Position numbers and translations under genes: made by a program | In this document: piece after piece, positions 56,626-64,000 of the stretch | How the letters are laid out: every line of letters begins with the position of its first letter | Numbering within the stretch: the first letter of the stretch is position 1 | Notes under the pieces: generated by a model | Database searches by the model: none | Told to the model about the DNA's origin: nothing | What the model saw: the letters and a program-made list of their open reading frames with translations, nothing else | Assembly: GCA_937871985.1 (NCBI GenBank) | Contig: CALMPB010000012.1 | Coordinates: forward strand, 1 to 64,000 | Length of the DNA stretch: 64,000 nt | Origin: an uncultured Burkholderiaceae bacterium | Lineage (GTDB): Bacteria > Pseudomonadota > Gammaproteobacteria > Burkholderiales > Burkholderiaceae | Reading direction: 5' to 3'

Positions 56626-57637
56626 GACAAAAGCGCATGGCACCGCGCGGCAAGGCAATGTGCGGCGGTTCATCCGCGGCACCGAGCGGTATGCGGCGGT
56701 GGTCATCATCGACATCGTGCTCGTCATCGTTTTTTCGACGGCGCTGCCCGGCTTCCTCTCCGTCGCCAACATCAGCAATCTGCTCACCGGCAGCGCCGTG
56801 CTTTGGGTGGTGTCCCTGGGCATGACCTTCGTCGTCGTTTCCGCGGGCATCGACCTGGCGGTGGCGTCGCAAATGGGCCTTTCGGGCTATTTGCTTGCGA
56901 CGCTGCTGCTCATGGGAATGAGCAGCTGGCTGGCAATCCCCATCGTGCTGGTGTTTTCCGCGGCATGCGGCGCTTTGGTGAATGGCGTGCTGATCGGCAA
57001 GGCGGGACTGAATTTCTTTGTCGTCACACTGGGTTCCATGACCGCGTTCACGGGCATCGTGAACATCTGGTCCGATACGCGCACGCTGGCCGTCGACGAC
57101 CCTGTGATCCTGGCCATAGGATACGGAACGTTTCTGGGCCTTCCTATTGCCATCTGGATCATGATCGCCGCGCTGATCATCGGCATCTATATACAGCGAT
57201 GGACTTATTTTGGCCGCGACGTCTTTGCGACGGGCGGCAGCATCGAGGCGGCCAGGCTATCCGGCATCCGGACTTCCCGCATTTTGATCGGCGTTTATAC
57301 GCTGAGCGCCGTGTGCGCCGGCATCGCGGCGCTCGTCCAGGTGGGGCAGCTGGGCGCGGCCAGTCCCTTGATCACCCTGGTGCTGCCGCTGCAGGCCGCG
57401 GCGGCGGTGCTGCTGGGTGGAACGGCATTTTCGGGCGGAGTGGGAGGTGTCGTCGGCACCGCGGCAGGGGTGCTGTTCATCGGGATTCTCCAGAACGGCC
57501 TTGGGCTGGCGGGGATTTCCAGCTACTGGCAGCAGGTCGTCACGGGCATCATTCTTGTCCTGGCGGTCGGCCTGGATCCATTGCGCAAACTGCTGGGAGA
57601 CCTGCGGCGCCGGCGGCGCCTTGTGCGCCAGTCTTGA
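56618..57637 (+). CDS. Ribose-type ABC transporter permease
   Basis: A 339-residue RbsC-family permease: AVVIIDIVLVIVFSTALPGF, FVVVSAGIDLAVASQMGL (GIDLAV in place of GLDLSV), FATGGSIEAARLSGIRTSR, and ALVQVGQLGAASPL. About ten hydrophobic segments. Overlaps the ATPase gene by eight bases and is followed after 79 bases by the binding-protein gene. It carries the substrate across the inner membrane. Confidence 0.92.
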   Translation: MAETKAHGTARQGNVRRFIRGTERYAAVVIIDIVLVIVFSTALPGFLSVANISNLLTGSAVLWVVSLGMTFVVVSAGIDLAVASQMGLSGYLLATLLLMGMSSWLAIPIVLVFSAACGALVNGVLIGKAGLNFFVVTLGSMTAFTGIVNIWSDTRTLAVDDPVILAIGYGTFLGLPIAIWIMIAALIIGIYIQRWTYFGRDVFATGGSIEAARLSGIRTSRILIGVYTLSAVCAGIAALVQVGQLGAASPLITLVLPLQAAAAVLLGGTAFSGGVGGVVGTAAGVLFIGILQNGLGLAGISSYWQQVVTGIILVLAVGLDPLRKLLGDLRRRRRLVRQS

Positions 57638-57716
57638 CGGCGGCAACCGTGGATGTCCTTGCTTCGGGTTTTTGAGCTATTTCCTAAACGGCAGCAAAAC
57701 GACAGGAGGTGTTCCT

Positions 57717-58853
57717 ATGTCTCACGATTCCAGGCGGAACATGAAATTCCGCAAAGTGTGCTCTGCATTGGCTTTCGGCGCCGCCTCGGCGCTTGCGCTC
57801 GGCATTCCCGGCGCCGCGTTTTCGGCCTCTTCGGCCGCGCCGGCCGCCAAAAGTTCTTCCGGTTCCACGTCGGGCGGCCCGTCGGTTGCGCTGTCCGAAT
57901 ACAAGGGCGTCGAGGCTGCCCTGCCTTCCCGCTATGCGGAACCCAAGCCCGGGGCGGTAAAGACCTTCACCATCGGTTTCATGAACCCGTCGGGCGGCAA
58001 CCAGAACCTGCAAGCGGTGCAAGATGCGGCCCAGGCCGAGACGAAACGCCTGGGCGGGCGCTTCATCGCGAAAAACGACAACGTCGACATCAATACGCAG
58101 CTCAATAATTTCAAGCAGCTCCTCGTCCAGGGCGCCGACGCCATTCTGCTTTACCCCCTGGATCCCAAAGCCCTGGGCCCGGCCATCAAGCAGGCTAAGG
58201 AGAAGGGCGTCGTGGTCATTGGCTACGACGTGACCAACCAGGCCTCCGATCCTTTGCCCGAAGGCTATGTCAGCCAGGTGATGCAGGGGCGCGATTGGCA
58301 GGCGTGGTCCATGGCCAAGGCGATGGCCGGCGCGAAGCCCGGCGGGCAGATCGGCCTGATCGGCTTTGCCGTGCCGGTTCCCGGAATCGAATACCTGATG
58401 CAGCGGGTGAAATACTGGTCGGAGCAGATGGGCTTGAAGGTCGTCGGCCGGCAGGATAATCGGGAGGATTCGGCGGCGGGAGGCAAAGTGGCCGCGACGG
58501 CCCTGCTCGGCGCCAATCCGCAGCTTGCCGGCATCATCGCCTACAACGATCCGTCCGCGGCCGGAGCGGCCGCGGCGGCAAGAATCGCCGGACGCCACAT
58601 TTCAATCGTGGGGATGAACGGCGACGACTTCGGGGCCCAGGGGGTCAAGAAGGGAACGATTACCGCCACCTTCCAGAATGACGCGGTCGGGCAGGGTGTT
58701 CAAGGCGTGATCGGCGCCTACGATGTGCTGGCCGGCCTCAAGGTGCCGAAATCCATTGTCCGCCCGCCACGCGCGGCGCTCACCGCGTCGACGGTCAACG
58801 ACGTCAAGACATGGAGCCAGCAATTGGCGGAACTGGGGCACAGCGGCAATTGA
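57717..58853 (+). CDS. Ribose-type periplasmic binding protein
   Basis: A 378-residue type I periplasmic binding protein. The N-terminus (MSHDSRRNMKFRKVCSALAF) contains a Ser-Arg-Arg pair that could be a Tat signal; starting at Met9 would leave a plain Sec signal. Mature domain: KTFTIGFMNPSGGNQNLQAV, GADAILLYPLDPKALGPAIK, GMNGDDFGAQGVKKGTITAT. AGGAGG seven bases before ATG 57717 supports the longer form. It is the last gene of the operon, with the binding protein after the permease in place of first. Confidence 0.91.
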   Translation: MSHDSRRNMKFRKVCSALAFGAASALALGIPGAAFSASSAAPAAKSSSGSTSGGPSVALSEYKGVEAALPSRYAEPKPGAVKTFTIGFMNPSGGNQNLQAVQDAAQAETKRLGGRFIAKNDNVDINTQLNNFKQLLVQGADAILLYPLDPKALGPAIKQAKEKGVVVIGYDVTNQASDPLPEGYVSQVMQGRDWQAWSMAKAMAGAKPGGQIGLIGFAVPVPGIEYLMQRVKYWSEQMGLKVVGRQDNREDSAAGGKVAATALLGANPQLAGIIAYNDPSAAGAAAAARIAGRHISIVGMNGDDFGAQGVKKGTITATFQNDAVGQGVQGVIGAYDVLAGLKVPKSIVRPPRAALTASTVNDVKTWSQQLAELGHSGN

Positions 58854-58860
58854 CGGGGAA

Positions 58861-58892
58861 CCCGGGAGGGCGCTGCCGCCTGCTCTCCTGGG
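58861..58892. terminator. Hairpin after the ABC operon
   Basis: CCCGGGAG (58861-58868) pairs with CTCCTGGG (58885-58892, one G-U), and GGCG-CTGC-CGCC (58869-58880) forms an inner stem. It lies seven bases after the stop and before the convergent TetR gene. No T-run follows. Confidence 0.42.
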
Positions 58893-58950
58893 ATATCGTT
58901 TGGCAAGTTCAGGCGCCGACGTCAAGCATGCGGATCGAGCAAATGGCGTA

Positions 58951-59559
58951 CTACCGCAGATCGGTGGACGGCAGGTCGTTCAGGCCGTTCAGGAAGAGAT
59001 GAACGATCAGCGTGGCCAGTTCCGCCGGCTTGATGGAGCCCGACGGCTCGTACCATACGTGGATCCAGTTGGTCATGCCGAAGTACAGCATGGCCACCGC
59101 GGTGATTTTCTTGCGCGTGATTTCGATGTCGGGTCGCAATGCCTGGATGAGGGCCACCATGCGGCTGATGATGCGGTGCTGCATGGCCGCCACCGAGCGC
59201 ATGGCCGGCTTGTTCAAATGCCGCGTCTGGTTCAGCAAGACCGTGATTTCGTCGGGCGTGCTGATGTATTCGTTGATCAGCGTGGCCGTCATGGCGTGGA
59301 ATTTTTCCTTGGGCGTACCGGCGGCCGTGGCGGCCTCGACCTTTACCGCCAGGTCTTCGATTCTCGATTCAATAAGCCCCTGCAGGATGGCGTGCTTGGA
59401 GCGGTGGTAGTGGTATAGCGAGGACTTCTTGATGCCGCATTGTTCGGCGATGTCTTCGAGCAGGGTTTCGCTGTAGCCCTGCCGGGCGAAGAGCACGGCG
59501 GCGGCATGCAGGATGTCTTTCTTGCGGTCTTCGTAGTCGGCGGCTTGAGGACGGGCCAT
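58951..59559 (-). CDS. TetR family transcriptional regulator
   Basis: A 202-residue TetR regulator: RKKDILHAAAVLFARQGYSE and the recognition block CGIKKSSLYHYHRSKHAIL, then a long ligand domain (EFHAMTATLINEYIS-like) typical of regulators of aromatic or acyl-CoA genes such as PaaR/FadR-type. It is the last gene of a leftward ligase-transferase-regulator set. It may also bind the palindrome at 54125-54141. Distinct from the paralogous TetR pair at 5915 and 13223. Confidence 0.9.
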   Translation of the reverse strand: MARPQAADYEDRKKDILHAAAVLFARQGYSETLLEDIAEQCGIKKSSLYHYHRSKHAILQGLIESRIEDLAVKVEAATAAGTPKEKFHAMTATLINEYISTPDEITVLLNQTRHLNKPAMRSVAAMQHRIISRMVALIQALRPDIEITRKKITAVAMLYFGMTNWIHVWYEPSGSIKPAELATLIVHLFLNGLNDLPSTDLR

Positions 59560-59563
59560 GGGG

Positions 59564-60247
59564 TCAATTGCCTTGCGCGGTGGTCTGTTGTTCTTTGAGG
59601 GCGCGCCCGGCGGCCCGCCGGTCGGCTTCGATGCGTTGCGTACTGGGGCGTTGCGCGGCGCGATCCAGATACCCAGACAGCGCAGGAAGATGTCGGTCGA
59701 GAAAATCTTTTTCGCCCACGATGTTCAGCGTGCGGCGTATGGCGGAAAGGTGCACCCAGGCGGCGGCATCGGCATGGGTGTAGTGTTCGCCGCAAAGCCA
59801 GTGTTCGAGGTCGGCGCGCCGGCCCAGCGTGCGCAGTCCCCGCTCCAGGTTTTCCAGGGCCGTTGCCAGCACGTCCGGGTTCAACTGTGCACCCCAGAAT
59901 GCGGCCGGATAGACGGGACGCGCCGCGGCGTCCAGATAAAGCTCGACGTACTGGATCAGCTCGCGGCAGTGGGCGCGCCCGATGGGGCTCGCGGGGAACA
60001 GCGAGGCGCTGGCTTGCGGGCGGATGTCCTCGAGGTATTCGACGATGGCCTGCGACTCGTAGAGATTGCCGTCGGCGGTGTGCAGAAAGGGAATCTTTCC
60101 GCTGGGGCTGCCCGACTCCGGCCAGTGGCCGGCGCCCGGCAGGAAGGGAACCTCTTCGAAGGGCAGATCCAGTTCGATCAGGGCGATCTTGATTTTGTTG
60201 TAGTAGGTGCTGATGGGCGAGCCGAAAATGCGAAGCCTGGAAGACAT
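59564..60247 (-). CDS. Glutathione S-transferase family protein
   Basis: A 227-residue GST: thioredoxin-like N-terminal domain SSRLRIFGSPISTYYNKIKI (Ser or Tyr for glutathione activation), cis-Pro region GKIPFLHTADGNLYESQAIVEYL (part), and the all-helical C-terminal domain with EHWLCGEHYTHADAAAWVHL (20 residues). ATG 60247 (MSSRLRIFG) is preferred to a start further right. Two genes in this set handle activated aromatic acids, so it may detoxify a reactive intermediate or act as a maleylacetoacetate-isomerase-like or ether-cleaving enzyme. Confidence 0.88.
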   Translation of the reverse strand: MSSRLRIFGSPISTYYNKIKIALIELDLPFEEVPFLPGAGHWPESGSPSGKIPFLHTADGNLYESQAIVEYLEDIRPQASASLFPASPIGRAHCRELIQYVELYLDAAARPVYPAAFWGAQLNPDVLATALENLERGLRTLGRRADLEHWLCGEHYTHADAAAWVHLSAIRRTLNIVGEKDFLDRHLPALSGYLDRAAQRPSTQRIEADRRAAGRALKEQQTTAQGN

Positions 60248-60306
60248 GGTGGGATCTCGAAAAGAAAAGAGCCGCCGCGAAGGCGGCAGGCGGCCCGATA
60301 CCCGTA

Positions 60307-62208
60307 TTATCGGGCCGTGGGGAAAAGCAGGCAATTGTCCTGGCTGTCCGTGGCGCCATACAGGCGATCCACGGCGGTGGCGCGCACCTTGAGCACGCCG
60401 CGCTGGTTGATGTGCCCTTTGTCGGTGATCTCGCCGTCGTCCAGGCTGGGGGGCCTATCCAGCAGCAGGGCGCGGGCGATGCAGGTGCTGCTGGCCGGGA
60501 ACATGGCGTTGTAGCGCCGCACGCCTTCGCGGATCGCCGCCAGCACTTCGGGGTCGCGGGCGATTTGCGCGGGCTCCGCCTCGGCCAGCCCGGGAAAGGC
60601 TTTGCGCACCTGGGCCGGGTTGAGGAACAGCAGGGCGCCCAGTTCGCGCTGGTTCGGCGCGGCCAGCACGACGTCGGCGGCCAAAGGATGCAACGCTTCC
60701 AGAAGGTGTTCGCGCACATTGACCACCGACACCCAGGTACCGGTGGAAAGCTTGAAGTTTTCCGACAGGCGGCCGGCGTACAGCAGGCCGTGCTCGGGCC
60801 GCTCGTCGTCGATGAAGACGACGGCGTCGCCGGTGATCAGGAAGCCTTCTTCGTCGAACGACGCCTGGTTGGCCTGGGGATCCCGATAATAGCCCGGCGT
60901 GATGTTGTCGCCGCGAAAACGGATTTCGTAGCGGTTTTCGCCGGGGATGAGCTTGGCTTCGACCCCGGGGCCCGGCAGTCCCAGGGTGCCCAGCGACTGC
61001 GAAGGCCACCAGCCCAGCGTGGCGGGCATGGTGGTTTCGGTCGAGCCCAGCGACGAGGTAACGGGAATCCGCTGTCCCGTCGCCTGGACGCTCAGTTGCT
61101 CGAGCTTGAGCAGGGTGGTGGGCAGCAGCGCGGCGCCGCCGTAGATGATGACTTGCAGATTGGGAAAGATCGCGGCGGCGATGGAAGGGTCTTCTTCCAT
61201 GCAGGCCACCAGCATGTCCAGCCCGCGCGGCACGTTGATCATGACGTTGGGGCGGATTTCGCGCAGGTGGCGGATGCTGCGCTCGATGAGCTTGGGCATG
61301 GGCTTGCCGTCGTCGATGTACAGGGTGCCGCCATGGCGCAGCACCATGCTGAAGCTGCCGTGCGTGCCGGCGGTGTGGTTCCACGGCAGCCAGTCGAGGA
61401 TAGTCAGCGGCTCGTCGGCGAGGAAGGGCCATACTTGATCCCACAATACGCCCGAGGCCAGGATATTGCGCTGTGTCATGACGACGGCCTTGGGCGCTCC
61501 GGTGGAGCCCGACGTGAGCAGCAGCCGGGCGGTGGCGTCCGGCGTCACGCGAGCATAGGCCTGCTCGACCTCGATGCCCGCGGGCGTGCCGAGCGCTTCA
61601 TCGAAACAGACGTCGACCAGGGCGTGGCTCGGGGCGTCGCTAAGGATCAAGGCATTGCATAGCGGCTTGGCGACCGCAAGCGCCTTGCCGTAGCGTTTGG
61701 CATCGGCGGCATAGATGACGGCAGGCTCGAACCGCTGGGTAAGATCGCGGATCTTGGCGCAGGTTTCCGACATCAGGCTGTAGGCGGCCGAAAGCGGCAT
61801 GACGGGGATGCCGATCTGCATGGCGGCCAGTTGCAGCAGCGCGTGGTTGATGCCGTTTTCGCTGAGCACGAAGATGGGACGGTCGTCGGGCACGTTCCGG
61901 TCGATCAGCCATTGGGACAGGGCGTCGACGCTGGCGCGGGCCTGGGCGTAGCTGATGCGTCGCCAGCCGTCGCCCTCGGGCTCGGCCAGGAAGGTCTGTT
62001 GCGGGCGCTCTTGCGCGTGCCTGCGCAGGTAATCGCACAATTGCCGTACGGGCAGGGGTTGCAGGGGCAGCTTGTTGGTCAGCAGGATGGATCCATCGTT
62101 CCGGGTTTCCAGCGCGATTTCAACGGGGGCGAAGCGTACGGGCCGGAATGGCGCGTCGGGGCGCTGCGCGTTGATGTCGGCGGCGGGGTCGTGATGGCTG
62201 GTGTTCAT
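60307..62208 (-). CDS. Feruloyl-CoA synthase-like AMP-dependent acyl-CoA ligase
   Basis: A 633-residue adenylate-forming enzyme that activates an aromatic acid to its CoA ester with ATP. AMP-binding motif LLLTSGSTGAPKAVVM, followed by WNHTAGTHGSFSMVL, TSSLGSTETTMPATLG (aromatic-acid ligase block), GRLSENFKLSTGTWVSV, and the conserved Lys region near GDGEITDKGHINQR. Length and domain spacing match feruloyl-CoA synthases and related hydroxycinnamate ligases. First of three leftward genes (with GST and TetR). It probably handles a hydroxy- or methoxycinnamate. Confidence 0.9.
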   Translation of the reverse strand: MNTSHHDPAADINAQRPDAPFRPVRFAPVEIALETRNDGSILLTNKLPLQPLPVRQLCDYLRRHAQERPQQTFLAEPEGDGWRRISYAQARASVDALSQWLIDRNVPDDRPIFVLSENGINHALLQLAAMQIGIPVMPLSAAYSLMSETCAKIRDLTQRFEPAVIYAADAKRYGKALAVAKPLCNALILSDAPSHALVDVCFDEALGTPAGIEVEQAYARVTPDATARLLLTSGSTGAPKAVVMTQRNILASGVLWDQVWPFLADEPLTILDWLPWNHTAGTHGSFSMVLRHGGTLYIDDGKPMPKLIERSIRHLREIRPNVMINVPRGLDMLVACMEEDPSIAAAIFPNLQVIIYGGAALLPTTLLKLEQLSVQATGQRIPVTSSLGSTETTMPATLGWWPSQSLGTLGLPGPGVEAKLIPGENRYEIRFRGDNITPGYYRDPQANQASFDEEGFLITGDAVVFIDDERPEHGLLYAGRLSENFKLSTGTWVSVVNVREHLLEALHPLAADVVLAAPNQRELGALLFLNPAQVRKAFPGLAEAEPAQIARDPEVLAAIREGVRRYNAMFPASSTCIARALLLDRPPSLDDGEITDKGHINQRGVLKVRATAVDRLYGATDSQDNCLLFPTAR

Positions 62209-62260
62209 GAGTGTCTCAACTATTTTTATGTCGTACAGGCTTTATGGGCTTATGGGCGAA

Positions 62261-63268
62261 TCAGCCGAAGCCCAGCAATATCTTGGTGCCGCGGGGCGCC
62301 GTGGAAAAACGTTTCCAGGCCAGGCCGAAATTTTCGGCGGGAATGGTTTCGCTGGGCAGGGGGCTTAGCGCCCCCAGGCTCATGATGTCGAACATGGCCG
62401 CCAATTGCCGGGTAAAGGCTTCGGTTTCGTGGATGAGCAGCCCGCCGCAGTACACCCCGACGATGGCCGCGCCCTTGAGCAGCAGAAGATTGGTCGGGAT
62501 GCGGGGGATTTCACCGGCGGCGAAGCCGATGACCAGCAGGCGCCCACGCCACGCCAGGTTGCGCACCGCGGCTTCCGTGTAGCGGTCGCCGACCGGGTCG
62601 ACGACGACGTCCGCGCCCCGCTTGCCAAGTACTGCGCGCAGACCGTCCTTGAGGTTCGCCTGCTCCGCGTTCACGCAGGCGCCGCTGTCCAGATGAACAA
62701 TGTTGAAGCTGCCGTCCGGCTGGCGCTCGACCGTGAATACCTCGGCCTTGAGATGCTGCGCGATTTGCACGCAGGCCTTTCCCACGGCGCCGTTGGCGCC
62801 CAGGATCAGGACGCGTTCGCCGGATGCCAGGCGGGCGCGGTCGATCAGGCCGTGATAGGCCGTCAAATGCGAATTGATGGATCCCACGGCATCGGCCAGT
62901 TCGACATTGGCGGGCACGGCCACCAATCGGTTGGCAGGGGCGATGAGCTGGGTGGCCCAGCCGCCCGCCACGCCGCTGGAGACGATTTTGTCTCCGGGCT
63001 GAAAGGCGGCGACGCCGGCTCCGACGCTGCGCACGATGCCGGCGGCGTCCAGGCCGGGCACGCAGGGCAGTTCAGGCTTGTCCTGATAGCGTCCCTGGAC
63101 GAGAAGATGATCGGTGAAGTTGAAGGCGGCGCAATGGATGTCGATGAGGACTTCGCCGGGGCCGGGCTGGCCGGCGGCGCGTGTTTCGCAGCGGATGTCC
63201 GGCGGGCTGCCGTATTCGTGGCAGACCAGGGCGTAGCCGGCGCGGGCCTGTAGCGGTTCTGCATTCAT
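62261..63268 (-). CDS. Medium-chain quinone oxidoreductase-like dehydrogenase
   Basis: A 335-residue medium-chain dehydrogenase/reductase: GEVLIDIHCAAFNFTDHLLV, nucleotide-binding VLILGANGAVGKACVQIAQH, and VVVDPVGDRYTEAAVRNLAW. The catalytic-zinc Cys is lacking, so it belongs to the zinc-free quinone/enone reductases. It uses NADPH to reduce a quinone or alpha,beta-double bond. It ends 53 bases before the ligase start on the same strand, so co-transcription is likely. Confidence 0.9.
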   Translation of the reverse strand: MNAEPLQARAGYALVCHEYGSPPDIRCETRAAGQPGPGEVLIDIHCAAFNFTDHLLVQGRYQDKPELPCVPGLDAAGIVRSVGAGVAAFQPGDKIVSSGVAGGWATQLIAPANRLVAVPANVELADAVGSINSHLTAYHGLIDRARLASGERVLILGANGAVGKACVQIAQHLKAEVFTVERQPDGSFNIVHLDSGACVNAEQANLKDGLRAVLGKRGADVVVDPVGDRYTEAAVRNLAWRGRLLVIGFAAGEIPRIPTNLLLLKGAAIVGVYCGGLLIHETEAFTRQLAAMFDIMSLGALSPLPSETIPAENFGLAWKRFSTAPRGTKILLGFG

Positions 63269-63422
63269 CTTTCGTGTTTCTTCATGGTTGTTTGCGGTTT
63301 GGCTGCATCGGCCGCCTGCGTTGGCCGTGGCCGGATAGCCTGCCAGGCGCGCGCCGCCCGGGTCTTCGCCGCCTGATTGCGCAAGGACGAAACCCGGGCC
63401 GGGCGCGGCATGGCGCGAAGGC

Positions 63423-64000
63423 TTACTTGGCCAGGGCCCAGGCGCCGTTCTTGACCGTGATGAGTTCCACGCCGCGCTCGTCGAAGCCGCTGTGGTCGGC
63501 GGGAGTCATGTTGTAGATGCCCTGGGTACCGGGCAGGTCCTTGACGTTTTCCAGCGCGTCGCGCAGCGCTTCGCGGAACTGCACCGTGCCTGGCTTGGCC
63601 GCTTTCAGCGCGGTGGGTACGGCATGTTCCAGAAGCAGGCCGGCGTCGTACATATTGCCGCCGAAGGTGGCGGGCTCGGAACCATTCAGCTTTTTGTAGT
63701 CGGCGATGTATTTCAGGGCCACCTTCTTGGCGGGGTTGCTGTCGGGGATGTCGTTGGGAACCAGCATGACGCTGCCGCCCAGGATGGTGCCTTCGACTTT
63801 CTTGCCGCCCAGCTTGATGAACTCGTTCAGCGCGGCGCCGTGGGTTTGATAAATAGTGCCCTTGTAGTTCATGTCGACCAGGGTGGCCTCCGGCAGAACG
63901 GCCGGACCGCCGGGGGCGGCGACCAGCACGGCGTCGGGCTTGGCACTGATGATGCGCAGGGCCTGGCCGGTGACCGACGTGTCGGGGCGCTTGAAGCGCT
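63423..64000 (-). CDS. Branched-chain-type ABC substrate-binding protein, C-terminal part (cut by window edge)
   Basis: The last about 190 residues of a LivK-type periplasmic binding protein: ALRIISAKPDAVLVAAPGGPAV, NEFIKLGGKKVEGTILGGSVML (parts) and the usual C-terminal ending TPADHSGFDERGVELITVK-type. The frame is open to the right edge, so the start lies outside the window. A partner importer is likely beyond the edge. Its closeness to the dehydrogenase and feruloyl-CoA-synthase-like ligase suggests uptake of an aryl carboxylic acid. Confidence 0.88.
   Translation of the reverse strand, partial: RFKRPDTSVTGQALRIISAKPDAVLVAAPGGPAVLPEATLVDMNYKGTIYQTHGAALNEFIKLGGKKVEGTILGGSVMLVPNDIPDSNPAKKVALKYIADYKKLNGSEPATFGGNMYDAGLLLEHAVPTALKAAKPGTVQFREALRDALENVKDLPGTQGIYNMTPADHSGFDERGVELITVKNGAWALAK

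Overview
The window reads as chromosomal DNA of a GC-rich betaproteobacterium of the Burkholderiales, most likely Alcaligenaceae (the Bordetella/Achromobacter/Pusillimonas neighbourhood). That is inferred from gene content (paired DUF1185 proteins, many solute-binding importers, catabolic operons) and base composition, not from a marker gene. No rRNA, tRNA, CRISPR array, transposase or phage gene was seen. Layout: 1-3868 holds housekeeping genes: an RhlE-type RNA helicase running off the left edge, LemA and two TPM-domain proteins. 3902-17640 is a catabolic island for a nitrogen-containing ring compound. A 7Fe ferredoxin and an aldehyde dehydrogenase run left. A TetR gene runs right, then an operon of a 6-hydroxynicotinate-reductase-like iron-sulfur protein, an ApbE-like UPF0280 protein, two DUF1185 proteins, an enamidase-like amidohydrolase and a CoA transferase. 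A paralogous TetR gene lies opposite a second operon of ferredoxin reductase, [2Fe-2S] ferredoxin, Rieske oxygenase and TIM-barrel protein. A TGTAGT-N4-RCTACA-type operator occurs in all three control regions and ties the parts together. 17659-21388 carries a GTPase/membrane-protein pair, a YkvA-like protein and a small GlsB-like protein. 

21646-29787 is an aryl-acid module: a branched-chain-type ABC importer, a CYP199-like cytochrome P450 with its carboxylate-binding residues, its ferredoxin, a MarR regulator and the P450 ferredoxin reductase. Two MFS exporters/importers follow (29897-32512). 32658-37867 is an iron-regulated unit: a Fur box, an exported and membrane-anchored CobN-like chelatase, an ExbB/TolQ-like channel subunit and a DUF2149 protein. 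This resembles the HmuS-type haem-iron systems and not cobalamin synthesis. 37893-48826 is a third catabolic module: a LysR regulator, a TorT-like binding protein with a ribose-type ABC transporter, and an aromatic hydroxylase / flavin reductase / extradiol dioxygenase / RraA / cupin / aldehyde dehydrogenase operon. The same 16-bp LysR-type palindrome stands before the transporter and before the enzyme operon. 

48872-54022 is a YbhGFSR-type drug or solute efflux system read leftward. 54197-58853 is a metallo-hydrolase plus a second sugar-type ABC transporter, behind a recognisable promoter whose start region is covered by a TetR-type palindrome. 58951-64000 is read leftward: a TetR regulator, glutathione S-transferase, feruloyl-CoA-synthase-like ligase, a medium-chain reductase and the end of a branched-chain-type binding protein cut by the right edge. 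Overall the segment is a stack of regulated uptake-plus-degradation modules for aromatic and heteroaromatic acids, with one unusual iron/tetrapyrrole operon in the middle.
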